DNA of 45,243 nt, taken from assembly GCA_002293375.1 (NCBI GenBank), contig DBDA01000011.1, forward strand, positions 1 to 45,243, read 5' to 3'. A program made the translations under genes and the position numbers. Position 1 is the stretch's first letter. Every line of letters starts with the position of its first letter. Shown here piece by piece: positions 17,557 to 24,657 of this stretch. Below the pieces are notes generated by a model. It was not told where the DNA came from. It was given only the letters and a program-made list of their open reading frames with translations, and searched no databases. Source of the stretch: Odoribacter sp. UBA944. GTDB lineage: Bacteria > Bacteroidota > Bacteroidia > Bacteroidales > Marinifilaceae.

Positions 17557-18126
17557 TTACAGGGTATTATAATGTGAATATTTTCTCATATTTTCGGCCG
17601 TCGGCGGGATTCCCCGCATTTCGCATTTCTGCGCCGGGGTCACTGCCGGCGGCGCCACGATCCAAAAAATAATATAGACCCAAAAGGTCAAGCCGCCCAT
17701 GATCAGGAAGACTATGAACAGCACCCGCACCAATATCAAATCCATGCCGAAATAAGCTGCTAAGCCGCTACACACTCCTCCCAGAATCTTGTGATCCGGA
17801 TCCCGGTAAAGTTTCCGGACACCGGAATTGTTCTCTCCCGCAAGATGGGTATACGGTGTGTCCTCTTCCGGGGAGCCGTCCGGCATTCCCAACTGCGAAA
17901 CAACCCTGTGTACCAATTCCAGGTTCACTACCTCCTGCCGGGCACCGAGTTGCTCCTGAAACAGTTCTGCAATCCGCGTTTCCAAGTCGTCCATCACCTC
18001 TTTTGTCTGTGCGCCCATCTGCGCTTTCCGTCGAAAATTCGCTAAATAAAGATCCAAACGGTGATACGCATCTTCGTCTACGATAAAGCTCCTTCCGCCT
18101 ATGCCTACATTCAATACTTTCTTCAT
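17557..18126 (-). CDS. PspC domain protein, short form
   Basis: A 189-residue paralogue of the long PspC protein in the same operon: both begin with the same N-terminal module (KVLNVGIGGRSFIVDEDAYHRLDLYL here) and continue with RKLYRDPDHKILGGVCSGLAAYF, a PspC domain at about 105-165 with two membrane segments. It then ends after a short cytoplasmic tail. It is the first gene of the operon, 2 bases before padR. The pairing with a PadR regulator suggests a self-controlled envelope-stress unit, which is inference from context. Confidence 0.88.
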   Translation of the reverse strand: MKKVLNVGIGGRSFIVDEDAYHRLDLYLANFRRKAQMGAQTKEVMDDLETRIAELFQEQLGARQEVVNLELVHRVVSQLGMPDGSPEEDTPYTHLAGENNSGVRKLYRDPDHKILGGVCSGLAAYFGMDLILVRVLFIVFLIMGGLTFWVYIIFWIVAPPAVTPAQKCEMRGIPPTAENMRKYSHYNTL

Positions 18127-18160
18127 TTTGCCTGTTTAAATCGTTATAAAATACAAATAC

Positions 18161-18218
18161 TTGCTTTTGCAAACTTTTTTGCAATGCAAATATATAACTT
18201 TTATACAATACCTTGTAT
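18161..18218 (-). promoter_or_regulatory. PspC-PadR operon promoter with three dyads (candidate PadR operators)
   Basis: On the minus strand an exact -7 box TATATTTG lies at 18185-18192. Around it are three inverted repeats: ATACAA-4-TTGTAT (18203-18218) in the -33/-7 spacer zone, TTTGCA-1-TGCAAA (18178-18190) overlapping the -7 box, and TTGC-4-GCAA (18161-18172) in the leader. No TTTG -33 box is present at the expected distance. The placement fits repression by the PadR protein encoded in the operon; which dyad is bound cannot be told. Confidence 0.5.
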
Positions 18219-18385
18219 CGCATAGTATTATTTTTTTCAAATTATTTTTCTTTGAACGCAAAACATTCTGAAAATCAATCGAATAGAAACAAGCTGGACA
18301 TGCCTTTTTAAACGCTGATAGCGCCAAAATCTTCCATCGATCTGAAGAGTGGAACCGGGTTCCGGTCAGAAAAGAGAAAAAAGGG
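18219..18385. other. Intergenic region between rpiB and the PspC operon
   Basis: AT-rich DNA upstream of the PspC operon and downstream of rpiB. It contains a 13-bp palindrome GGAACC-G-GGTTCC (18351-18363) about 23 bases past the rpiB stop, without a clear T tract. No gene is visible. Confidence 0.4.
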
Positions 18386-18817
18386 TTAGTGCAACGGTAT
18401 TTTTTCCACCCGTTTCAGGTGGCGTCCTCCTTCAAAAGCCGTGTTCAGGAAACGATCGGCAATTTCTTTGGCCTCCTTTTCCGTAAGAAAACGGGCCGGC
18501 AGGGAACATACGTTAGCATCGTTGTGCAGACGGGCCAGCCAGGCGATCTCTTCGCACCAGCATAAGGCACACCGGATCCCCTGGTGTTTATTCGCGGTCA
18601 TTGCCACTCCGTTTCCGCTTCCGCACAGTACGAATCCCAAGTCGTATTCGTTTTTCTCCACGGCTTCCGCCAACGGGTGTACTGTGTCCGGGTAGTCCAT
18701 GCTTTCCGGAGTATGGGTTCCAAAGTCGGTTACTTCGTACTCTTTGGACCTGAAATAGTCTGTCAACAGTGCCTTGAGTTCAAAACCGGCATGATCGGAG
18801 GCAATTGCAATTTTCAT
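18386..18817 (-). CDS. rpiB: Ribose-5-phosphate isomerase B
   Basis: Interconverts ribose 5-phosphate and ribulose 5-phosphate in the pentose phosphate pathway (some family members act on allose 6-phosphate). The 143 residues are normal length. Asp8-His9 in ASDHAGFELK, the catalytic Cys65 in LCGSGNG, and His98-Asn99 in LHNDANV are all in place. A -7 box TACCTTTG (18822-18829, minus) lies only four bases upstream of the ATG, so the message would be leaderless or nearly so. Its expected -33 position falls in the terminator of the downstream-lying response regulator gene. Confidence 0.93.
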   Translation of the reverse strand: MKIAIASDHAGFELKALLTDYFRSKEYEVTDFGTHTPESMDYPDTVHPLAEAVEKNEYDLGFVLCGSGNGVAMTANKHQGIRCALCWCEEIAWLARLHNDANVCSLPARFLTEKEAKEIADRFLNTAFEGGRHLKRVEKIPLH

Positions 18818-18821
18818 GATG

Positions 18822-18829
18822 CAAAGGTA
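18822..18829 (-). promoter_or_regulatory. -7 box of rpiB
   Basis: Exact TAnnTTTG (TACCTTTG) ending four bases before the ATG; no TTG is found 19-21 bases further upstream, where the rprY terminator stem lies. Confidence 0.45.
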
Positions 18830-18840
18830 GCGTCTTTTAC

Positions 18841-18870
18841 GAAAAAAGACGGCTTCAGCCGTCTTTTTTC
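18841..18870 (-). terminator. Intrinsic terminator of the response regulator gene
   Basis: A perfect 13-pair stem (GAAAAAAGACGGC with GCCGTCTTTTTTC) around a TTCA loop, 11 bases past the stop; T tract present on both strands. Confidence 0.9.
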
Positions 18871-18880
18871 TCTGTCCAAC

Positions 18881-19570
18881 TCAAAGGATCAGCTTGTATC
18901 CCTTTCCGTGCACGTTGATGATCTCCACGGAAGGATCCTTTTTCAAGTGCTTGCGCAATTTGGTAATATACACATCCATACTCCTGGCGTTGAAGTAATT
19001 GTCATCCGCCCAGATGTGTTTCAGTGCGTAGTTCCGTTCCAATACTTTGTTGACATGCTGGGCGAGCAATTTCAACAACTCCGACTCTTTTGTGGTGAGT
19101 TTCTGCTCCTCTTCCCCGTCGAAAAGCGTCTGTTTTTTGGCATTGAAGGTCAGTTTGCCGATCTTGAACACCTCCTGCTCGTCTTCCGGTTTCAATCCGG
19201 TGGAACGGCGCAATACGGCTTCGATCCGCACCAGCAATTCCTCCATGCTGAAAGGCTTGGTCATGTAATCGTCCGCGCCCAATTTAAACCCTTCCAATAC
19301 ATCCTCTTTCATGTTCTTGGCTGTCAGGAAAATGATCGGTATCTCGCTATTGATCTGCCGCACATCCCTGGCTAAAGTAAATCCGTCGCGTTTGGGCATC
19401 ATGACGTCGAAGATGCACAAGTCAAACGGATGATTCAAAAAAGCTTCGTAAGCCATATCACCGTCTTCGCACAAGGTGGTGTCGAAACCCTTGGCACGGA
19501 GATATTCTTTCAAAAGCATACCCAGGTTGGTGTCGTCCTCGGCTAACAGAATTTTAATCTTTTCGTCCAT
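18881..19570 (-). CDS. rprY: OmpR-family response regulator (RprY-like)
   Basis: 229 residues. The receiver domain has the acidic pair in AEDD (10-13), the phospho-acceptor Asp55 in CIFDVMMP, Thr in FLTAKN and Lys in MTKPF. The C-terminal winged helix ends KLRKHLKKDPSVEIINVHGKGYKLI. Together with the sensor kinase upstream it forms a two-component system; the closest named relatives I recall are RprX/RprY of Bacteroides. The kinase gene ends 42 bases upstream on the same strand, so the pair is likely cotranscribed, and a strong terminator follows. Confidence 0.92.
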   Translation of the reverse strand: MDEKIKILLAEDDTNLGMLLKEYLRAKGFDTTLCEDGDMAYEAFLNHPFDLCIFDVMMPKRDGFTLARDVRQINSEIPIIFLTAKNMKEDVLEGFKLGADDYMTKPFSMEELLVRIEAVLRRSTGLKPEDEQEVFKIGKLTFNAKKQTLFDGEEEQKLTTKESELLKLLAQHVNKVLERNYALKHIWADDNYFNARSMDVYITKLRKHLKKDPSVEIINVHGKGYKLIL

Positions 19571-19612
19571 AACTATTGCAGTTTTAAGTAATTTCTGGAA
19601 AAATATACGCTT

Positions 19613-21097
19613 TTAAAAAAATAAAGTTCTCTTGACTTTCTGTTTTTTTGCTTCCAAAGGTAAAATAATATCAAAACGGCTCCCTTTATCCAGGGCACTC
19701 TCTACCACAATCTGTCCACCGTGCGCTTCCACAATGGTTTTTACATACGACAGCCCCAATCCGAACCCTTTGACATCGTGGAGATTTCCGGTCGAAACAC
19801 GGTAGAATCGTTCAAATATCAACTTCTGCTCTTTGGGTGCAATTCCGATACCGTTGTCTATCACGCTGATGATTATTTCGTCCCCTTTGTTTCGGGTATA
19901 GACGCTGATCTCCGGCACGCGGATGCAATATTTAAGGGCATTATCCAACAGATTGGAAACCACGTTGGTCAGGTGTACCTCATCGGCGTATATCTCGTCC
20001 CGATCGGCATTCAGGTGTCCGATCAACTGCCCGCCTTTGTCCTCTACCCGCAGGCTAAACTGGGTCAGCATACTCTCCACGATCTCGTTCAGGTTGACGT
20101 TCTTCAACTTTAACTTCATCCGCTTTTCTGTGAACAGCGCTGTCTGGAGTACCTTCTCCACCTGATAGGTCAGCCGCTTGCTCTCGTCCCGGATGATGCC
20201 GGCGATGTGGTCGATGGATTCCGGGGTTTGCTGTACCGCCCCGTCTTTCATCATCTGGGAAGCCAGGGAGATGGTAGCGATCGGCGTCTTAAATTCGTGC
20301 GTCATGTTGTTGATAAAGTCGTTTTTGATCACCGACAGTTTTTTCTGACGTATGATCACGATCAGGCAAAACACAACACCGATTACCAACAGCAGGGTGA
20401 TGATGATGCTCGGCAGTACGAGCCAGACGGAGGAGTGCTGTTGCAGCCTGTCGGAGAAGACGACAAACAGGCTGGCCTCGCTTTTGGTGCCGCCAAATAC
20501 CAACGGCTTGTTGTAAGTCAATTCGGAGGGATCGTTGAAGAAGGAGGAGGATGTGAGCAAAAAACGGTCACCCTCCTTCACCGCAAATTCAAAATCCGAT
20601 TGAATGCCGTTGTCCCGCAAGCACCCTTCCAACCGGGTCTGCAAGTCCACGTCCTGGATCCGGTCTTCCACGCTCTTTTCCTGTTCGTTCTTGATCAGCG
20701 GCAACGAGAAATCGGAACCAAGCCGGTCTTTTACCCGTTGCTGCGCTTTGTAGATGGAGGACATCAACCCCGGATTTTGCTGCCAGAGAAAATCGTCCTC
20801 GTTCCGCACTCCGTCGCCCCATTCCAAAACAGGCCGGTTCAACCGCAACTGCTGTTTTTGTTCCCGAAGACGGGTTTTGGTCTCCTGCTCTTCCCTGCTG
20901 TAAGCCTCCCGTTCGTTTTTTGCATCCTGTTCTTCCACATACGCAACCACCTCGTCCAACGATTTGTTGACCGCAAAGTCAAACTGGGTTTTCCGCAATG
21001 TAAATGCCGTCTGCAGATACCTCTCCTGCAGGAAGATCAATCCCCCCAAGGATAATCCCAACACCACGCCCAGTATGATCAACTGTCTCTTTCTCAT
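19613..21097 (-). CDS. rprX: Sensor histidine kinase (RprX-like)
   Basis: 494 residues: an N-terminal membrane span (6-24), a periplasmic sensor region (about 25-224) with a charged coiled-coil start, a second span (225-249), then the kinase core with His267 in FINNMTHEFKTPIA, N box NLLDNALKY and G box GFGLGLSYVKTIVEAHGG. Signals through the response regulator encoded immediately downstream. The ATG is preceded by a good ribosome-binding sequence (TAGGAGAAAG), unusual in this phylum. A perfect 14-bp dyad (TATTTCC/GGAAATA) lies 25-38 bases upstream of the start. Confidence 0.92.
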   Translation of the reverse strand: MRKRQLIILGVVLGLSLGGLIFLQERYLQTAFTLRKTQFDFAVNKSLDEVVAYVEEQDAKNEREAYSREEQETKTRLREQKQQLRLNRPVLEWGDGVRNEDDFLWQQNPGLMSSIYKAQQRVKDRLGSDFSLPLIKNEQEKSVEDRIQDVDLQTRLEGCLRDNGIQSDFEFAVKEGDRFLLTSSSFFNDPSELTYNKPLVFGGTKSEASLFVVFSDRLQQHSSVWLVLPSIIITLLLVIGVVFCLIVIIRQKKLSVIKNDFINNMTHEFKTPIATISLASQMMKDGAVQQTPESIDHIAGIIRDESKRLTYQVEKVLQTALFTEKRMKLKLKNVNLNEIVESMLTQFSLRVEDKGGQLIGHLNADRDEIYADEVHLTNVVSNLLDNALKYCIRVPEISVYTRNKGDEIIISVIDNGIGIAPKEQKLIFERFYRVSTGNLHDVKGFGLGLSYVKTIVEAHGGQIVVESALDKGSRFDIILPLEAKKQKVKRTLFF

Positions 21098-21121
21098 GCA
21101 CTTTCTCCTATATAATCAGCA

Positions 21122-21135
21122 TATTTCCGGAAATA
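21122..21135. promoter_or_regulatory. 14-bp palindrome upstream of the sensor kinase
   Basis: TATTTCCGGAAATA, a perfect dyad between ruvB and the kinase start. It could be an operator, for example for autoregulation; there is no direct evidence. Confidence 0.35.
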
Positions 21136-21151
21136 CACACACGTATCAGGT

Positions 21152-22183
21152 TTAAAATAAAGTCGGTTCCCACTCCTGCCGCCTCAGATCTTTGCCCAGA
21201 TGCCTGAGTGCCAGTTCCGTTATCTCCCGCCCTCTCGGCGTTCGCTTCAGGAACCCCTCTTTGATCAGAAAAGGTTCGTACACCTCCTCCAGGGTACCCG
21301 GATCTTCCCCTACTGCTGTGGCTATTGTTGTTAATCCAACAGGCCCTCCTCCGAACTTTTCGATGATCGTCAGCAGGATCCGGTTGTCCATTTCGTCCAA
21401 GCCGTATTTGTCGATGTTTAGCGCTTCCAACGCAAAGCGGGTGATGTCCAGATCTATGGAGCCGTTCCCCTTCACCATGGCAAAATCCCGGACCCTTCTC
21501 AGCAATGCATTGGCGATCCGGGGGGTTCCCCGGCTCCGGGAGGCGATCTCCGTTTCCGCCTGGCTGGTGATCGCCGTATTCAGGATGGAGGCCGAACGCC
21601 GGACAATTCCGGCCAATACCTCTGTATCGTAATACTCTAAATGAAAGTTGATCCCGAACCGGGCCCGCAGGGGAGCCGTCAGCAAGCCGCTGCGGGTCGT
21701 AGCCCCGATCAGCGTAAAGGGATTCAACTGTATCTGCACCGACCGGGCCGCCGGGCCTTTGTCGATCATGATGTCGATCCGGTAATCCTCCATGGCCGAA
21801 TAGAGATACTCCTCCACCACCGGGCTGAGCCGGTGGATCTCGTCGATGAACAGGACGTCGTTCTCCTCTAAGTTGGTCAATAGGCCGGCCAGGTCTCCCG
21901 GTTTGTCTAATACGGGACCGGAAGTGATCTTGATGCCAACCCCCAATTCGTTCGCAATGATGGCAGAGAGGGTCGTTTTGCCAAGGCCGGGGGGACCGTG
22001 CAGAATGACATGGTCCAGCGATTCCTGCCGCATTTTTGCCGCACACACGAATATATTCAGGTTCTCCACGATTTTCTTCTGGCCCTGAAAATCGTGAAAA
22101 TTCAACGGACGCAAAGCCCTCTCGAACTCTTTATCTGTCTCTTTTACCTGATTGTCCCGAATATCAAAATCGCCCATATCCAT
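21152..22183 (-). CDS. ruvB: Holliday junction branch migration helicase RuvB
   Basis: Motor of the RuvAB complex that moves Holliday junctions in recombination repair. 343 residues, normal length. Walker A GPPGLGKTT (63-71), Walker B DEIH (114-117), the sensor GATTRSGLLTAPLRARFG stretch and the C-terminal winged helix with GGPVGLTTIATAVGED are all intact. A clean consensus promoter lies immediately upstream. The kinase-regulator pair follows after 54 bases and may receive read-through. Confidence 0.97.
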   Translation of the reverse strand: MDMGDFDIRDNQVKETDKEFERALRPLNFHDFQGQKKIVENLNIFVCAAKMRQESLDHVILHGPPGLGKTTLSAIIANELGVGIKITSGPVLDKPGDLAGLLTNLEENDVLFIDEIHRLSPVVEEYLYSAMEDYRIDIMIDKGPAARSVQIQLNPFTLIGATTRSGLLTAPLRARFGINFHLEYYDTEVLAGIVRRSASILNTAITSQAETEIASRSRGTPRIANALLRRVRDFAMVKGNGSIDLDITRFALEALNIDKYGLDEMDNRILLTIIEKFGGGPVGLTTIATAVGEDPGTLEEVYEPFLIKEGFLKRTPRGREITELALRHLGKDLRRQEWEPTLF

Positions 22184-22191
22184 CGTAGATC

Positions 22192-22228
22192 CGACACCAA
22201 AAATATAAAAACAAAAGCTCCCTTCAAA
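22192..22228 (-). promoter_or_regulatory. Promoter of ruvB
   Basis: On the minus strand TTTG (22225-22228), 19 nt, TATTTTTG (22198-22205): exact consensus. Predicted start near 22192, about nine bases before the ATG. Confidence 0.75.
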
Positions 22229-22296
22229 GTGTTAAAATCGAAAAGTCATAAAACCGGATGAAATTATAATGAAGATTAACATCCGACTTCACAATT

Positions 22297-23286
22297 TTAG
22301 GAATCCGTGTTCTCGTCTTGTCTTCCGAAAAAATGATTTATATCTTTCTCTATCAATTTAATAGCATCATACGAACCGTACTTGATACGCTGTTTCAGTT
22401 CCGTATCCACACTCCCTTTTTCCCGGTACAATCCGGCAATGGCCTCGGCGGTATTCTTCCGGTCTTTTGCATTTTTCAGCAACACCTTGCATACCTCTTT
22501 CAGGATGCAACTTACCATATCGTATACGTTGTGTCCCCGGACAAACAGATAGGTTGTCTCCGGCATCAGTCCCAATTTCCCGTATTTTTCACGGATAAAT
22601 TCCAGATCGGCCGAAGGGTATTCCCGGTGGAAATGGCGTACTCTGCCTTCTACTTTACGCCGCAGTTCGTCTAAGGAATGTTTCCCGTTGTCCCGGATGG
22701 AAGGGGCCGGTTTACAGGCGGCCGCGTTTATGTATTGGTTGAATGAGTATTTGGGGAAACAAGTGGGGTCGGAATTCAGAAAGTAGAGGTGCCAGATAAA
22801 GAGGTCGTAAATGATCCGGGAGTAATCCGACAGAAATTTCCGGAAATCGAACAGGTTGTTCTGTTCCTTGGTGACCCGGCTGCATATCTCGTCCAATTCA
22901 CCGGAAAAACAGTAATGATTTTCAATTGAATAGGTGTAGGTTTGGAAAATAAAATGATGCACATTGATCCCTTTTTCCTGTTGCAGGTAGCGGTAATCAC
23001 TGTCGATGCAGATGAAAAAAACGGGGCTCAGGTACCGGTAGTATTTCAGGCATTGGGTCACGCCGCTGGTCATTTTACCGTTTTCGTTCCGGGAGACGGA
23101 GAGAAAATGGAATCGCTCTTTCGGACAAAAATAACGGAAGATCTGTCCCCAGAACACAATATCGTCCTTGTTTTCCACATGAACGGCAGCCCGGCAGCGG
23201 AGCATTTTGGCATCTAAGGAAAAACGCTTGGCGGCCTGGGCATAATGATCTTCTCTGCCGGGAGTATGATGGCGCATTCCGAACAT
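22297..23286 (-). CDS. DUF4435 (TOPRIM-like) protein, partner of the AAA ATPase
   Basis: 329 residues. The N-terminal part carries the TOPRIM-like signature of DUF4435: Glu38 in VHVENKDDIVFW (the glutamate after a beta strand) and Asp95/Asp97 in FFICIDSDYRY, the acidic set that would hold Mg in a nuclease. The rest is largely helical and unknown to me. In PARIS anti-phage systems AriB is a DUF4435 TOPRIM nuclease paired with the ATPase AriA; here the ATPase gene ends 10 bases upstream, the same order and domain plan. Whether this pair is defence or a standing Bacteroidales function is not shown by sequence. No terminator is obvious before ruvB. Confidence 0.82.
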   Translation of the reverse strand: MFGMRHHTPGREDHYAQAAKRFSLDAKMLRCRAAVHVENKDDIVFWGQIFRYFCPKERFHFLSVSRNENGKMTSGVTQCLKYYRYLSPVFFICIDSDYRYLQQEKGINVHHFIFQTYTYSIENHYCFSGELDEICSRVTKEQNNLFDFRKFLSDYSRIIYDLFIWHLYFLNSDPTCFPKYSFNQYINAAACKPAPSIRDNGKHSLDELRRKVEGRVRHFHREYPSADLEFIREKYGKLGLMPETTYLFVRGHNVYDMVSCILKEVCKVLLKNAKDRKNTAEAIAGLYREKGSVDTELKQRIKYGSYDAIKLIEKDINHFFGRQDENTDS

Positions 23287-23296
23287 ATTCCGTTGT

Positions 23297-24163
23297 TTAT
23301 CGCAACCTGGTCAACTCTTCTATGAAAAATAATTTATCGCCCCATCCGTCTCCGAAAAGGCTGGGCGAATGGGTGGAGGTGATGATCTGGCAGTACGGGT
23401 TCAACTTGCGGATCTCTTCGAACAACCGGTATTGCCATTCGATGTGCAGAGAGATCTCTGGCTCGTCCATCAACAGGATGTAGGGCTGTTCTTCCATCAA
23501 AAACACTTTCAGCAGAATGAGCAGTAACTGTTTTTCTCCCGACGACAGTTTGTACAATGGAATTTTCTCCCCGTTGTCCATAAAAACCAGGTGGTTGGTA
23601 TAGGGATCGATCTCGATGGTCTTTTCCGTCTTGGCAAACAGGTGGTTGACCGTGTTGTAAAACATCCGGATGCGTTCGTTGATCCGGGCGGCCCGTTCCG
23701 GGAAGTTGGTCGCTTTTAGCCGGTAATCCGAAAAAGAGGGGGATTCTCCACCGATCTCGTACACGATGGTGTGCAGTTCGTTGTACAATTGGCTGTACTC
23801 TTTTCCTGCCTTGGGTTTGTCCCGCAGGGGAATGTCGAAGGTGCTGATCTTCTGGTAGCAGATCCCCGTCAAACTCTCTTTCAATTCTCCCGCCGTCATT
23901 CTGGGCGTATAGGCTATTTCCGATGAACCGATCCGCATATTGATATCTACCTCGTAGGTCTTCAGTTTTCTGACATCGGCCGTCAGAAAAGCGTCTATGA
24001 TGTTGAAGAGGGTGGTCTTGCCGCTCCCGTTGATCCCGATCAGGACATTTACGTCCCTATTCAGGTTTTCCCAGCGAAAATCGAATTTTCGCCACAGGTT
24101 ATCGATTGCTATGTCCCGGATGTAATTTGCTTCCATAATGAAGTTGTGTAAGGCGCGTTCCAT
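23297..24163 (-). CDS. AAA_15/AAA_21-type ATPase, partner of the DUF4435 protein
   Basis: An ABC/SMC-like ATPase of 288 residues without a long coiled coil. Walker A GINGSGKTT (43-51), signature LSSGEKQ (206-212), Walker B LLMDEPE (230-236) and His switch STHSP (263-267) are complete, so it should hydrolyse ATP. Such ATPases pair with TOPRIM effectors in OLD, Gabija and PARIS systems; the DUF4435 partner points to PARIS. It is shorter than the AriA proteins I recall (around 400 residues or more). The consensus promoter places transcription start near 24159, inside the ATG at 24163, so the second Met (24136, residue 10, MEANYIRD) is the more likely start. Confidence 0.85.
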   Translation of the reverse strand: MERALHNFIMEANYIRDIAIDNLWRKFDFRWENLNRDVNVLIGINGSGKTTLFNIIDAFLTADVRKLKTYEVDINMRIGSSEIAYTPRMTAGELKESLTGICYQKISTFDIPLRDKPKAGKEYSQLYNELHTIVYEIGGESPSFSDYRLKATNFPERAARINERIRMFYNTVNHLFAKTEKTIEIDPYTNHLVFMDNGEKIPLYKLSSGEKQLLLILLKVFLMEEQPYILLMDEPEISLHIEWQYRLFEEIRKLNPYCQIITSTHSPSLFGDGWGDKLFFIEELTRLR

Positions 24164-24195
24164 GCAAATATAGGATTTTTGCCGTTATCCGCAAA
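24159..24195 (-). promoter_or_regulatory. Promoter of the ATPase-DUF4435 pair
   Basis: Minus strand TTTG (24192-24195), 19 nt, TATATTTG (24165-24172): exact consensus. It is interleaved with the plus-strand promoter at 24178-24208, so the -33 box of each lies in the spacer of the other. Confidence 0.8.
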
Positions 24196-24214
24196 AAATA
24201 TACCTTTGTCCGGT
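24178..24214 (+). promoter_or_regulatory. Promoter of the DUF486 gene
   Basis: Plus strand TTTG (24178-24181), 19 nt, TACCTTTG (24201-24208): exact consensus, predicted start near 24214, 18 bases before the ATG. Overlaps the divergent promoter of the ATPase. Confidence 0.8.
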
Positions 24215-24231
24215 TAAAACAGTTTTAAATT

Positions 24232-24600
24232 ATGAAGGGGGTTCTTTCCGTCGGCTTGCTGGTGCTCTCCAACATCTTTATGACGTTTGCCTGGTACGGC
24301 CACCTGAAACTGCAACAGACCAAAACGTTCGGCAATCTGCCCCTGTACGGCATTATCCTGCTCTCCTGGAGTATCGCTCTTTTGGAGTATTGCGCCCAGG
24401 TTCCGGCCAACCGGATCGGCTTTCAGGGGAACGGGGGGCCTTTCTCTCTGATGCAATTGAAGATCATTCAAGAGGTGATCACGTTGGTGATCTTCATGAT
24501 CTTCTCTCTTCTCTTTTTCAAAGGCGAAAGCCTTCAGTGGAACCACATTGCCGCCTGTGTCTGTTTGGTTATGGCCGTCTATTTCGTCTTCTTAAAATGA
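24232..24600 (+). CDS. DMT-superfamily small membrane protein (DUF486)
   Basis: 122 residues with four hydrophobic helices (about 3-22, 38-58, 74-95, 100-120) and the DUF486 pattern: WYGHLK near residue 22, SWSIALLEYCAQVPANRIG in the middle, and QLKIIQEVITL before the third helix. The size is that of SMR-like half transporters in the drug/metabolite superfamily. The substrate is unknown. It starts divergently from the ATPase pair and may continue into ktrB, 57 bases downstream. Confidence 0.85.
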   Translation: MKGVLSVGLLVLSNIFMTFAWYGHLKLQQTKTFGNLPLYGIILLSWSIALLEYCAQVPANRIGFQGNGGPFSLMQLKIIQEVITLVIFMIFSLLFFKGESLQWNHIAACVCLVMAVYFVFLK

Positions 24601-24657
24601 CCGCGCGCCGAGATGGACTGTCCTAAACTTTTTCTCTATTTCCCCGTTTGATACGCT

